From Thermogymnomonas acidicola JCM 13583 (lineage in GTDB: Archaea; Thermoplasmatota; Thermoplasmata; Thermoplasmatales; Thermoplasmataceae), in assembly GCF_001316105.1 (NCBI RefSeq), contig NZ_BBCP01000003.1, positions 103,967-167,966 on the forward strand: a stretch of 64,000 nucleotides of DNA. The letters run 5' to 3'. The position numbers and the translations under genes are program-made. The notes under the pieces are model-generated. The model was not told the origin of the DNA. It saw nothing but the letters and a program-made list of their open reading frames with translations, and made no database searches. Positions 1 to 10,481 of this stretch are shown piece by piece. The stretch's first letter is position 1; each line of letters opens with the position of its first letter.

Positions 1-177
1 ACCTCGGCCTCAAGGGTCGGGGGGGCAATACTCGGAGTCTTTGCCTTTCCCCTCCTGACATCTTCCCTCAACATCTCCTATGGCCTCCTCTTCTTCGCGG
101 TCTTTGAGTTCATAGGCTTCGGGGGGGTAACGTTCGCCCTGGCCCCGGAGACCAGGGGGGGGAGGCCCCTGGCCTGA
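1..177 (+). CDS. C-terminal end of an MFS transporter (partial)
   Basis: The first 177 bases are open in frame 1 and end with TGA. They encode about 58 residues that begin TSASRVGGAILGVF and end PETRGG plus a few residues. This matches the last one to two membrane segments and the PET(K/R)G tail of sugar/metabolite MFS carriers. It resembles the C-terminus of the MFS gene at 4594-5947 (STAISRIGAIMGVV, PETKRK). The rest of the gene lies upstream of the window. The substrate cannot be told. Confidence 0.75.
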   Translation, partial: TSASRVGGAILGVFAFPLLTSSLNISYGLLFFAVFEFIGFGGVTFALAPETRGGRPLA

Positions 178-205
178 CGGAGGTTAAAACGGATCTCCGA
201 AAGAA

Positions 206-213
206 TTTATTTA
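206..213 (+). promoter_or_regulatory. TATA box for the 75-residue membrane protein
   Basis: TTTATTTA-type box centred about 25 bases before the ATG at 235. This is the spacing expected for an archaeal leaderless transcript. Confidence 0.5.
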
Positions 214-234
214 ACAACGTGGTATGGGACTCAC

Positions 235-462
235 ATGGCAATGACAACAGTACAGAAGCTGGTGATGGTGCTGGTTGGCATCATCCTGGTAATAGTTGGC
301 GCTTACATAGGTTGGGTTGATTTCTTCGTTCCGGTGGGCCACCTGGTGGCTGGAAGGGTAGACTACCTAATAGTCTTCTTCGTCCTTGTACTCATAGGCA
401 TAATACTCCTGGCAGTGGTCGGGGGGGGCACGTTCAGGAGGAGGGAACAGAAACAGAATTGA
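235..462 (+). CDS. Small two-helix membrane protein, unknown function
   Basis: Encodes 75 residues with two strongly hydrophobic segments (about residues 8-30 and 43-64). They are separated by a short polar loop, and the protein ends in a basic tail (RRREQKQN). I do not recognise a family. The ATG at 235 is chosen because a TATA box lies about 25 bases upstream; an ATG two codons later is an alternative. The gene stands alone between an MFS fragment and a convergent GntR-type regulator. A membrane location is predicted from hydrophobicity only. Confidence 0.65.
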   Translation: MAMTTVQKLVMVLVGIILVIVGAYIGWVDFFVPVGHLVAGRVDYLIVFFVLVLIGIILLAVVGGGTFRRREQKQN

Positions 463-474
463 AAATTCTCCTTT

Positions 475-1149
475 TCAGACCAGCCTCGGTATCACCTTCT
501 CAATCACGTACTGCATTGTCTTCGTCTCATGTTCGTACATCTTCTTCCATGCTCCCTCCGAGTCCCTCTCCTTCAGGCTCTGGAATATCTCCGTGTGTTC
601 CTTCAGCTCGTCGTTCATCCTGTCAAGGCTTGTGAACAGGCTCACCCTAACGACCCTCAGCTTGAGCCTTATGTCGTTGGCATACTTCTCCACGTACCTG
701 TTGCCACTGCCGGCGGCGATGGTGGAGTGGAATCTGCTGGATACATCTGCAAGCACGTATGGCTCAGGGTTCTTGCTCTCGTTGAGCTTCCTCAGTTCAT
801 CAAGAACCGCAGCCAGGGCCCTGAGGTTGTCCTCCGTGGCGTTCTTGGCAAATAGCCTGGCAGCCTCCGCCTCCAGTATTACCCTTACCTGGTACATCTC
901 CTTGATCTCCTCTGCGGACAGGAAGAGCACGGAGAATGAACGGCCGGTCCTGAACAGGAGGCCCTCGGTCTCCAGTGCGATCAGGGCCTCCCTGATCGGG
1001 GTCCTGCTCATTCCGAGCAGCTTTATCAGCTGCGTCTCCGTCAGGGTCTGGCCCATGTGGATTTCCCCCCCGTACACTATCTTGTTGATCAGGGACCTGT
1101 AGGCAACCTCAGAGAGGTTGTCCTTCTCACGCTGGGATTGTGCGTCCAT
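475..1149 (-). CDS. GntR-family transcriptional regulator with FCD ligand domain
   Basis: Encodes 224 residues. Residues about 10-75 form a winged helix of the GntR type, with the recognition segment MSRTPIREAL and the wing near EGLLFRTGRSF. The rest is a helical FCD-type effector domain with the usual pattern EMYQVRVILEAEAARLFA. Regulators of this FadR/VanR-like group normally bind a small organic acid or metal and repress nearby catabolic or transport genes. GGAGG lies about 6 bases before the ATG, and a TATA-like TTTATATC lies some 35 bases upstream. The next gene upstream on the same strand is a CPA2 antiporter, so transporter control is possible but not shown. The frame is intact. Confidence 0.85.
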   Translation of the reverse strand: MDAQSQREKDNLSEVAYRSLINKIVYGGEIHMGQTLTETQLIKLLGMSRTPIREALIALETEGLLFRTGRSFSVLFLSAEEIKEMYQVRVILEAEAARLFAKNATEDNLRALAAVLDELRKLNESKNPEPYVLADVSSRFHSTIAAGSGNRYVEKYANDIRLKLRVVRVSLFTSLDRMNDELKEHTEIFQSLKERDSEGAWKKMYEHETKTMQYVIEKVIPRLV

Positions 1150-1167
1150 ATGATCCTCCGCCTAGAG

Positions 1168-1190
1168 ATAAGTATTACACTAGATATAAA
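1168..1190 (-). promoter_or_regulatory. TATA box and possible operator of the GntR gene
   Basis: On the minus strand this reads TTTATATC followed by AGTGTAATACT. The latter is an imperfect 11-base palindrome in which 8 of 11 positions match its reverse complement. It lies between the TATA box and the start codon, where an autoregulatory operator would be expected. No binding data are available. Confidence 0.35.
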
Positions 1191-1200
1191 CACTTGTTTA

Positions 1201-2459
1201 TTATTTAACATTTGTCCAAAAATTGGTGTGGGGAGCCATTCCATATGACCTTTGCCCTGTTCTAAACTGCCTCCTCCTGGTCCTTAAAGATTCTTCCATC
1301 TCCCCCCCTCTCTTTATGAACAGTGGCATGACCAGGGCCTGCAGCACCGTGGCGAGCAGGACTATCGCGTACAGCCCGCCGCCTATCAGGCCCTTCTGGA
1401 GCGACAGGGTGGCTGCGACAACACCCACCGCACCCCCCCCTGCCACCCAGGATCCCAACAGTTGTCCTGGGCATGACCGAGTGGTTCACTTTCCTGGCTG
1501 TGAGGTAGTTGAGCAGGCCCCCCCCACGCCTGAAGAGAAGGCAAGGGCAACTGCCAGGTACATCATGAAGCTCACTGGTGGCCTCGTGGCCTGGAGGGCC
1601 GCTATGCTGAAGTAGAGGGGGATGAAGAAGCCGTTGTTGAACCTCCTGATTGTCCTTGTAAGTATCCCGTAGAACCTCTTCCCTATCATGTCTTCGCGTA
1701 TTATCATGCCTGCAAAGAATGAGCCGAGGATGAAGGAGATGCCCAGCTGTGAGAATATCTCAGAGACCAGGAGGCCGAGGATTATGACGAACACCACTGC
1801 CACGTCCTCGCCCCCCCTCTCCTCTGACGTTATCCTGTCGAAGAAGTTGCTTATCCTCTCAGTGTTCCTCCTGAGCACCAGGTCCAGGAGGAAGAGGAGG
1901 ATGAAGAACAGGAATATTATGAGGAGGAGGAACACTATCTGTATCCCGTTCCTCCCTATGGCACCTATCACTATGAATGTGGCCATGTCGGAGAGCACAA
2001 CGCTCAGTAGAATGATCTGGCCGTCCGCGGTGTTCTGGTACCCTCCCTTCAGTATGAGCACGGATATGATGGATATTGACGGCACTCCAACGGAGACGGA
2101 GTATGCTATTGCCGTGTAGGTGCTGACGTGCATCAGCTCAGTTATGAAGAAGACCATGATCAGCACGGGCACAGCGAAGCTTGTGAAGGAAAAGAGCACC
2201 CCCCTTCCTCATGTGGGCCCTGAAGAGGTCGGTTGTGACCTCAACGCCTATGAGGAGAACTATGAAGAAGAGCGAGATGTCCTCGATCCCGCTCATGGCA
2301 GGGTCAGGTGTTATCAGGCCGAGGCCGAATGGACCGAGTATGAGGCCTGTGGCAAGTGCACCCACAACATCCGTTATATTGTACCTCTGCCCTGCCAGGC
2401 CTAGCACTATTGAGACGAATATGAGCAGGAGCAGCGAGGCAAAGATGTCCAGAAAACAT
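1201..2459 (-). CDS. CPA2-family cation/proton antiporter (KefB-like), frameshifted
   Basis: The pieces join into one membrane protein of roughly 415 residues. The N-terminus reads MFLDIFASLLLLIF and continues into DVVGALATGLILGPFGLG, which matches the P.vvGelltGiilGP motif of monovalent cation:proton antiporters-2. The middle piece has at least six hydrophobic segments, and the C-terminal piece ends NFWTNVK. Breaks are inferred at the AAAA run near 2453, the C run near 2200, and around 1440-1520. The start at 2459 assumes one extra A, which restores an ATG and a normal first helix. There is no visible C-terminal RCK/TrkA domain, so it is probably a plain Na+ or K+/H+ exchanger. Substrate ion unknown. 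Confidence 0.8.
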
Positions 2460-2514
2460 CACCTTCCGGGTGCCGTTGCACAGTCCATTCTGCGGTACTC
2501 CTGAGACGCCAAAC

Positions 2515-2524
2515 GGATAAATAC
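2515..2524 (+). promoter_or_regulatory. TATA box for the 124-residue protein
   Basis: GGATAAATAC lies about 25 bases before the GTG at 2545, consistent with leaderless transcription. Read on the other strand the AT-rich core could also serve the antiporter gene. Confidence 0.45.
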
Positions 2525-2544
2525 TATTCTGATCATTCACAAAT

Positions 2545-2919
2545 GTGCTCACCAGTTACCCTGATGCCTGGAACACGGCCATAGCCCTTGCACTGGCAAT
2601 GGGATCGGTAAAGATTCCCAAGGATGAGTTCCCCCCCTGTGGCCCGGAAGAGAGTGGCATGTTTGAGAGGTCTGTTGGGGAGCCCCCCCACGGGCAGCGC
2701 TCCGACTGGAGGTGCTCCATACCGTCCTCCGGCATGGGCGCACACGTCAGGGATTTCGGCACATACTACGAAGTTCACATTGACAGGCACGATGCACTGA
2801 GGATGCCGGTCAGGCACTTCTTCCTGGACAGCAGGACGGGCAAGGCTGTCCTGGCAGCAGGGGGGGCCATCACTGCGCTGGCACTTGCGCTGAGGGAGAG
2901 GAAGAAAATGGGGGGGTGA
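2545..2919 (+). CDS. Conserved-looking hypothetical protein
   Basis: Encodes 124 residues from a GTG start at 2545; an ATG two bases earlier runs into a stop. The chain has an N-terminal amphipathic helix (AWNTAIALALAMG) and a central segment with several Cys and His residues. A C-terminal hydrophobic stretch, AVLAAGGAITALALAL, is followed by a basic tail. The C-terminal part could be a single membrane anchor. No family recognised. It is convergent with the 119-residue gene that follows, 6 bases apart. G/C runs inside it may add or remove Gly/Pro residues. Confidence 0.5.
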   Translation: MLTSYPDAWNTAIALALAMGSVKIPKDEFPPCGPEESGMFERSVGEPPHGQRSDWRCSIPSSGMGAHVRDFGTYYEVHIDRHDALRMPVRHFFLDSRTGKAVLAAGGAITALALALRERKKMGG

Positions 2920-2924
2920 ATTGA

Positions 2925-3284
2925 TTACTCCAGCTCCCTAAATATCTCGTCGTATATGTTTTCCTCCTTCTTGCGCTCGTCCTCGCCTTTGAGTATCCTG
3001 TTTATGTTCTCCCTGTTGTAGGTCCACTGGTTGATCCTCCAGGTCTTCCCCCCCTTGATGATGTTCACCTCCTCCCTGTAAGTTGTCAGGATGCCGTACT
3101 CCTCCAGGTTGTAAAAGACATCCCTCTCAGGCGAGGTGAGGACGTTGTCCAGCACATAGTCCTCGTAGCCGAAGAACGAAAGTATGAAGTCACACAGTTC
3201 CTCTATGTCCTTCTTCCCCATGCCTCTCTTTCCGTAGACCTTGTCCAGAGCGCTAATCAACACCTCTCTGGTCATCACGGGCAT
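2925..3284 (-). CDS. Small conserved hypothetical protein, helical
   Basis: Encodes 119 residues with an unbroken frame and no membrane segment. The first 70 residues are rich in helix-forming residues (SALDKVYGKRGMGKKDIEEL). The C-terminal third is charged (KGEDERKKEE). The segment NVLTSPERDVFYNLEEYGIL followed by a basic turn resembles a winged-helix fold, so a nucleic-acid-binding role is possible but unproved. It may belong to an uncharacterised family restricted to Thermoplasmata-like archaea; I cannot verify that. It is separated by about 110 bases from the nucleotidyltransferase gene on the same strand. Confidence 0.55.
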   Translation of the reverse strand: MPVMTREVLISALDKVYGKRGMGKKDIEELCDFILSFFGYEDYVLDNVLTSPERDVFYNLEEYGILTTYREEVNIIKGGKTWRINQWTYNRENINRILKGEDERKKEENIYDEIFRELE

Positions 3285-3396
3285 CGAGTTCTTGGTTTGA
3301 TTAAGACACCCTAGTTAAACTTTGCCCTGTCTGTATAATCTGATATTCGCGCTCACCTGGGACCCCCCCTCAGAGCTAACGCTGAAGTGCGTGCGC

Positions 3397-4328
3397 TCAA
3401 CGGGTGCAAATGACCTCCACCTTCGTGTCTTCATACGCTGTGATCTCGGCCTTTCCCTCCTCCAGGATCACATCCCCCGTGTGCACTGCCTTGCCGTTCA
3501 CCTCCGCCAGGCCACTTATAATCCTGAGTATCGATTCGCCGTCATCCACACTGGCCCTCTCGCCGGTCCTCACGAACACCTCGCTCACAGTCCTCCTGCC
3601 GTCACTGAAGATCACCTTCCTGTAGCCCCCCACTCCATGTCCTCCCTGTTGCTGTACTCCTCCCTGATCTGCTCCAGGTCCTTCTCGCTGTCTATTCCCA
3701 TCCACAGGGTGTCCTCGGTGTAGGCGCCCACCATCTTCCTCCTGGCCATTCTCGGGAAGACAGTGGTCTCCAGGTCCTTGCCGTGGTAGTCCTCAAAGAA
3801 GATGTCCAGCGCCTCCCTCTTTATGTAGTAGAACCCAGCGTTTATGAAGTGGTTCAGGAATGGCTTCTCCACGAAGTTGAGGACCTGGTCGCCAAGCGTC
3901 TCAACTATGCCGTACGGGCTCTTCATCTTCACCACGAACATGAGGAGCTGGTAGTTCGAGTTCGCAGCGTATTCCAGGAACCTCTTCATGTTCATGTCGG
4001 TTATCGTGTCCCCCCCGTTCCTGAGGACTATGTCGTCCCTCACATGAGATATAAGGTTCCTCAGTGAGAAGAGCGTCCCCATGGGCCTCTCCTCCCTCAG
4101 GTACCTCATCTTCAGGCCCATGTACTCATCGCCGTACCTCTCCTCTATCTTCTGGCCAAGGTAACCGGAGAGGATATAGACCTCCTCAATGCCCATGACC
4201 CTGAAGTCGAAGAGCTGCCTGTCCATGATGGTGTAACCTTCCTTTATGGGGACAAGGGCCTTAGGTATCTCATCAGTTAAAGGCTTAAGGCGCTTACCGT
4301 AGCCACCGGCCAGTATGGCACCTATCAT
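3397..4328 (-). CDS. NDP-sugar pyrophosphorylase (nucleotidyltransferase) with C-terminal extension, one frameshift
   Basis: The first 235 residues form a GlmU/RfbA-type nucleotidyltransferase: MIGAILAGGYGKRLKPLTDE (nucleotide-binding loop with the catalytic Arg and Lys) and VLRNGGDT, which takes the position of the usual D-G-D metal motif. FVEKP is also present. These enzymes transfer NMP to a sugar 1-phosphate to make an activated sugar. A frameshift at the C run near 3626 is needed to continue into a roughly 75-residue beta-rich tail that looks cupin-like or hexapeptide-like. TTTTTAAT about 25 bases before the ATG supports the start at 4328. The activated sugar (glucose or mannose) is not identifiable. 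An MFS carrier gene diverges from it. Confidence 0.8.
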
Positions 4329-4593
4329 GCAACGTGGATCGTAGTTTAGGATTAAAAAGTAACCAGCCTGGGCCGTGGATGGGAGTGGGCAGAGGGCGCA
4401 GCACTCCCTTTCTGTATGTCACGGGTGAATTGCGTACTCGAGGCCATATGCCTTCGGCGATCAGCGTTGAGGGCTGTCCAAAATGATATATACCATTGAA
4501 TGAATACTTGCATATCACCCTCAAGGTGTGGAGTTAAAACAGTGCCTGCTTGTAACCGTGCCTGTTTAATGGCCGGTCCCTGACTTGAGAGAG

Positions 4594-5947
4594 GTGATTG
4601 AGCTGGAAGGTTTTGAGGTGCTTGACAACTCCAGGATGACGTCCACACACAGGGGGGGCCTGTTCATACTCTCCTCTATGGGGGGGCTGTTCCTGGATGG
4701 CTACGACCTGTCCATAATAACGCTCGCCATGCTCGTGATCCCGGCCCAGCTATCGCTCACGCTCACAGAGCACGTGCTTGTGAATGTGTCTTCATTTGTG
4801 GGCATGGCCATAGGTCGCCCCCCCTGTTGCTGGTTCGCGGACAGGTTCGGCAGGAAGGTAGTTTTCGGGATGGACCTCATTCTGTTCGTCGTTTTCGCCA
4901 TACTCTCGGGCCTATCCGTCAACTTCTACATGCTCTTCGTTTCACGCCTGTTACTCGGCGTGGGAATAGGCGGTGACTACCCGATAAGTTCCACCATGCT
5001 CTCCGAGTTCGCGCCAGTACGGAACAGGGGCAGCCTGCTGATCGGCATGGTTGGCCTCTACTGGGTGGGCTCCCTGATGGCGTCCGCCATGAACTACGCC
5101 TTCGCCCCCCCGTTCACCGACTTCTGGAGGTACACCTTCGTGATAGGCGGCCTGATGGCAATACCTATCATACTCCTGCGCCTGCGCATACCGGAGAGCC
5201 CCCAGGTGGCTGGTATCCAGGGGGGGCAGGTACAGGGAGGCTGAGGAGTCCATAGAGAGGATAACGGGCAGCAGGGGGGGTCTGAGCATAGCCAACGGGA
5301 GGCCGCAGAGGAGCAAGCTGAGCGAGATAATGAGGGGGGCAGGTACGCACTCATGGCCTTCTTCGTCTTCACGGCCTGGTTCTTCTTCGACGTAGCTGCA
5401 TACGGAATAGGCTTCTACTCACCTGTAATACTGAGCGAGCTGGGCTTCGACAGGCACATCAGGCTCATAGCCGAGGGCGGCATGATAATAGCAGTGGGCG
5501 CGATTGTAGGTTACGTGGTCGCCTTCGGCCTCGCAGAGAACATAGGGCGGAGGTACCTGACCATAGTGGGATTCCTTGTCATGACAGTCCTGCTCTTCCT
5601 GGGCTCATTCGTCAGGATAAGCGGGCCGCTGAAACTCATACCCTTCTTCTTCCTGTTTGTCCTGTTCGAGCAGTGGGTTGGGGGGGCCGTCACCCTCTTC
5701 TACCCGGCGGAGCTGTTCCCGACAAGCGTCAGGTCCACAGTCCAGGGAACCTCCACAGCCATATCAAGGATAGGTGCGATAATGGGCGTTGTACTTTTCC
5801 CCCTACTTCAGCGTGTTCAGCTCCCTGGAGGTATTCGCATTCTTCTCCCTGGTCGGGCTGGTGATAGCCATAGCGCTCGCGCCGGAGACGAAGAGGAAGA
5901 GCCTGGAAAAGATAGTGCAGAGCATGGACGTCAACGCAAAACTCTGA
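4594..5947 (+). CDS. MFS transporter (sugar/acid porter type), frameshifted
   Basis: Reconstructs to about 450 residues. An N-terminal leader is followed by GGLFLDGYDLSIITLAML (helix 1 with the Gly-Asp-Tyr-Asp motif of MHS/sugar porters) and FADRFGRKVV (loop 2-3 signature). Next come RLLLGVGIGGDYP (helix 4), PESPRWLVSRGR (central-loop signature), and PAELFPTSVR and PETKRK at the C-terminus. The frame must shift near 5202-5222, near 5336 and near 5803. The GTG at 4594 is preferred because TTTAAT lies about 25 bases upstream and GAGGTGAT overlaps it; a TTG at 4585 is the alternative. The signatures resemble inorganic phosphate or organic acid carriers of the MHS branch, but the substrate is unknown. 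Confidence 0.85.
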
Positions 5948-6290
5948 ACCCTCGGGGGCCTACCGCAGGCTTACGGGACAGTGGTGCACCATGGAAAGGC
6001 TTTATAACACAGAAACCATAGTATTTCCCAAACCTGGGCCAAAAGCTCCTGGTCAGAACTCGCTGGGGGGGCATGGGGGGGTACTGCGGCCTGCGGAGAG
6101 AAGGCCAACTGGAATATATATATTCCAGAGTGGCCGCTGAGAGAGTGTTCCCCGCGGCGGAACCTCATGTGCGGTGAGAGGGGGGGTCTGGGCCTCCCTG
6201 GCAGGCAGGGACCCCCAGGGGGGGCGGGGGGGTGGGCCGTGTGAGGGCTGGTGCATGTCCATGCACGTCTTTCTGGAAAGGGTGTGAACG
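5948..6290 (+). other. Gene-free, hairpin-rich stretch; candidate structured RNA or long leader
   Basis: These 343 bases hold no credible ORF but several strong inverted repeats. The 20-base perfect palindrome CTGGAATATATATATTCCAG spans 6109-6128 and contains a TATA-like core. A GTTCC/GGAAC hairpin lies at 6147-6163. A long hairpin at 6188-6218 has an inner 6-bp stem TCCCTG/CAGGGA. A 7-bp GTGCATG/CATGCAC hairpin with a 2-base loop lies at 6251-6266. A transcript begun about 25 bases after the AT core would start near 6145 and carry the later hairpins into the CBS gene at 6291. Long G runs at 6064-6081 and 6180-6232 are suspect in length. No known RNA family recognised. Confidence 0.45.
6109..6128. 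promoter_or_regulatory. Perfect 20-base palindrome with TATA-like centre
   Basis: CTGGAATATATATATTCCAG is identical to its reverse complement. Its centre is a good archaeal TATA element and its arms could be an operator, so a regulator bound here would block TBP. It could serve the downstream CBS gene, a small RNA, or both. Confidence 0.5.
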
Positions 6291-7147
6291 ATGGAGGTAA
6301 GGGTCAGGGACATAATGACAAGGGATCCGATCAGGTACCGGGTGCCTAGCAACATACAGGAGGTAGTGAGCGTCCTGATAAGGAACAACATAACCGGCCT
6401 GCCGCTGGTGGACCAGAGAGGAAAATACGCAGGCGTGATAAGCAGGAGGGACATATTCGAGCACCCTAACGAGAGCCAGACTGCCATGGTCATGAGGAGG
6501 GCAAACACCGTCCTGGAGGATGACAGCATTGAGACCGCGGCAAGGGAGCTCTTCAGGCAGGGAAGGAGGCACCTGACTGTGACGAACAGGGATAACGAGG
6601 TTGTCGGCATGCTGACGCCGCAGAACTTCATGAAAATAGTGGTTGAGAGGTTCTCGGGCGTCAAGGTAAAGGACGTCATAAGGAGGACGGCGTTCCCCCA
6701 TATGGGAGAACACGCCGATCAGCGTCCTGCCAACGATATTCAGGGTATCCAAGACATATGCGTGCCCGGTGGTCGATGAGAACGGGGGGGACTTTGTGAG
6801 CCTCATAACTGACAGAGACATATTCGACCACGTGGACCTGAAGAGCACCAGGACTCCAACAGAATCCGGCATAGCAGACGATGAGGACCCCTGGTCCTGG
6901 ACGGGGGGGATCAGGAACGTTGTCACGTACGTGATAGAGAGAACTCATGTGTCACTCCCCAAGATACCTGCCAAGGAGATCATGGTGAAGGACCCGAAGG
7001 TGGTCTATGTGAACGATTCCCTCTCACATGCAGCGAAGATCATGATGGAGGGGGAACTACAACCAGCTCCCCGTCCTGGAGAGCAGCGAGAGGCTGGCAG
7101 GCATGCTCTACGATATAGACATAATGGGTGTCTTCAATGATATATGA
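6291..7147 (+). CDS. Four-CBS-domain protein, frameshifted
   Basis: Encodes about 280 residues made almost entirely of CBS motifs. The first is RVRDIMTRDPIRYRVP to YAGVISRRDIF, the second RRANTVLEDDSI to VVGMLTPQNF, the third VKVKDVI to FVSLITDRDIF, and the fourth AKEIMVKDPKVVYVND to LAGMLYDIDIMG. Two Bateman modules of this kind usually bind adenine nucleotides (AMP, ATP, SAM) and act as energy sensors. Frame breaks are needed near 6700 and in the GGGGG run near 7050. The stop at 7145-7147 lies inside the start region of glyS, which begins 11 bases earlier, so the two genes are probably translated together. Target unknown. Confidence 0.85.
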
Positions 7148-8618
7148 GGAAGTCATAGAACTGGCGAAGAGGCGGGGGGGCTTCTTCTGGCCTTCCTTTT
7201 CTGTTTACGGCGGTACAAGGGGGGGTTTCTACGATTACGGCCCGCTGGGCGTCCTCATGAGGGACAACATCGTCAGGGTCTGGAAGGAGGAGTATATGAG
7301 AGAGGGGGGCCGTGTTCATAGACACGCCTGTCCTCGCACCGCAGCCTGTGTTCAAGGCATCGGGCCACATAGACAGGTTTAGTGACCTGGCTGTGGAGTG
7401 TCCCTCGTGCAGGAGCAAGTTCAAGCTGGAGAGCGTGCTGAAGAGGAACGGCATAGGAAAGGTGCCACTGAACGTTGAGGAGGCAAACGGCGTCCTCACC
7501 TCTGTGGAGGTGAAGTGCCCGGAGTGCGGTGCCAGGCTGAGGGAAGCCTACGACTTCAACCTCATGTTCCCAGTTCAGGGGAAGGAGGAAACCCTGTACC
7601 TGAGGCCTGAGACCGCACAGGGCATCTTCGTGAACTTCAGGCTCCTGAACAACGTGGCCAGGAACAGGCTCCCGATGGCGGCCGCACAGCTTGGCAAGGG
7701 CTTCAGGAACGAGATATCGCCAAGGCAGGGCCTCATAAGGATGAGGGAGTTCACCCAGGGCGAGGTGGAGGTCTTCCTCGATCCAGAGAGGAAGGAGTGG
7801 AAGGAGATACCGGATTATGAGGAGATCCTCTTCGTCCCCCCCAACACAGGTAGGCCAGTGAGGGCAACGCCAAGGGATGCATTCGAAACAGGCATAGTGA
7901 AGAACAAGGCCCTGGCATACTTCATACTCAAGACCCACAGGATCCTCACATCCGTGGGCATAGAAAAGGGGGGAAGATCAGGTTCAGGCAGCACGAGAAG
8001 GAGGAGCTGGCCCACTACGCCAGCGACAGCTGGGACGCTGAGGCCAACCTTGATGACGAGTGGATTGAGGTGGTTGGGATAGCTGACAGGGGGGGCACGT
8101 ACGACCTCAGCAGGCACCAGCAGTTCTCCGGGCAGCCCCCCCTAACGGTAACCGTGGACGGCAGGGAGATCCTGCCTTGCGTTGTGGAGCCGTCATACGG
8201 GATCGACAGGATCTTCATGGCAGTGCTCATGACCTCCCTCTACACCAGGAGCAACGGCTTCAGGGTGCTGCGCCTCCCGCCCCCCCACGTGGCGCCGTAC
8301 CACGCAGCTGTCTTCCCCCCCTCCAGAAGAAGGGGGCTTGAGGAGAGGTCGAGGCAGCTTTTCGAATCACTGCAGGCGAAGGACCCTTACATATACTACG
8401 ACGAGAGCGGCTCCATTGGGAAGAGGTACGCCAGGCAGGACGAGATAGGTACGCCTTTCTGCATAACTGTGGACTACCAGACGCTGGAGGACGACAGCGT
8501 GACTGTGAGGTTCAGGGACACCGCGGAGCAGGTGAGGGTGCAGGCAAAGGACTTGCTTGAGAGCAGCGACCTCCTATCTTTCCTTGAAGGGCTTTGGAAG
8601 AGCAGGGAGGCAGTCTAG
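7137..8618 (+). CDS. glyS: Glycyl-tRNA synthetase (alpha2, eukaryote/archaeal type), frameshifted
   Basis: Class II aminoacyl-tRNA synthetase that charges tRNA-Gly. Landmarks are FYDYGPLG (motif 1 region), two CxxC pairs (CPSC, CPEC) in an insertion that probably binds zinc, YLRPETAQGIF, FRNEISPRQGLIRMREF (motif 2), EPSYGIDRI (motif 3), and an anticodon-binding domain with PPHVAPYHAAVFP. Frames must be joined near 7305, near 7970 and near 8078. Seven-base G runs at 7174-7180 and 7219-7225 add an extra Gly to the conserved RGF and to the GFYDYGPLG block; four-base runs would restore the family sequence. About 490 residues after repair. Confidence 0.93.
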
Positions 8619-8830
8619 GCCTGCCCCCCCTCCCTCTCGACACTTATGATGCCCGCCGGGCAGGACTTGCTGGCTTCCATGACACAGCCCAGTTCGCTCT
8701 CCTGCACGACTTCCCTGCTCACCGCCGCCTTGCCCTCGTCGTCCATGTAGAAGAACTGCGGGCATATCGCGGTGCATATGGCATCAGACATGCACTTCTC
8801 CCTGTCGATCCTTATCCTGTACTTGACCAT
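8615..8830 (-). CDS. Single-cluster ferredoxin with Asp in place of the second Cys
   Basis: Encodes 71 residues. The ligand motif is CMSDAICTAICP near residues 13-24 plus a distant CPAG near residue 57. In ordinary ferredoxins the second position would be Cys (CxxCxxC); here it is Asp, as in the well-studied Pyrococcus furiosus ferredoxin. A second cluster is absent. It carries electrons in the cytosol. Its ATG follows the TGA of sufU directly, so it is the last gene of the suf operon and may supply electrons to cluster assembly. The 3' end overlaps the convergent glyS end by 4 bases. Confidence 0.9.
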   Translation of the reverse strand: MVKYRIRIDREKCMSDAICTAICPQFFYMDDEGKAAVSREVVQESELGCVMEASKSCPAGIISVEREGGQA

Positions 8831-9210
8831 TCAGCCTTTCCTCCTCCTGATTATCTTCTGGAGGGCATTGTAGGCCAGGAGGGCACACTTCTCCCTGTTT
8901 GGCCCAAGGGAAACGCCGAGGTTTCTTAAAATATCTTCCTCAGTGATCCTTGATATTTCTGACACTGTCTTCCCCCCCTTCACTGTATCCGTGAGTATGG
9001 ACGCGGAGGCCTGGCTTATGGAACAGCCGCGGCCCACGAACTTTATATCTGAGAGAACGTCACCCTGGAACCTGACCGTCAGCCTCACCGCATCTCCGCA
9101 CACCGGGTTGTACTCAAGTATCTGGTCATCCGGGCTCTCGATCTCCCCCCCGTAGTTGTGCGGGGAGCGGTAGTGGTCCAGTATTATCTCGATGGCCTCA
9201 TCCTCATCCC

Positions 9211-9214
<4 letters not shown>
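8831..9214 (-). CDS. sufU: SufU-type Fe-S scaffold / sulfur-transfer protein
   Basis: Encodes 127 residues of the IscU/SufU fold. The three conserved Cys are visible in NPVCGDAVRL, GRGCSISQASASIL and REKCALLAY. The spacing between the second and third Cys is longer than in IscU and fits SufU, which accepts sulfur from SufS with a zinc-bound Cys site. The start ATG overlaps the sufS stop (ATGA), indicating coupling. The frame is intact. Confidence 0.9.

Positions 9215-10473
<1,259 letters not shown>

Positions 10474-10481
<8 letters not shown>

Noticed and set aside
7137..8618. Programmed frameshifting or phase variation at poly-G tracts
   Set aside because: The tracts hit essential single-copy genes across all functional classes and often add whole codons inside catalytic motifs. 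No slippery-site-plus-pseudoknot pattern recurs, so sequence error is simpler.
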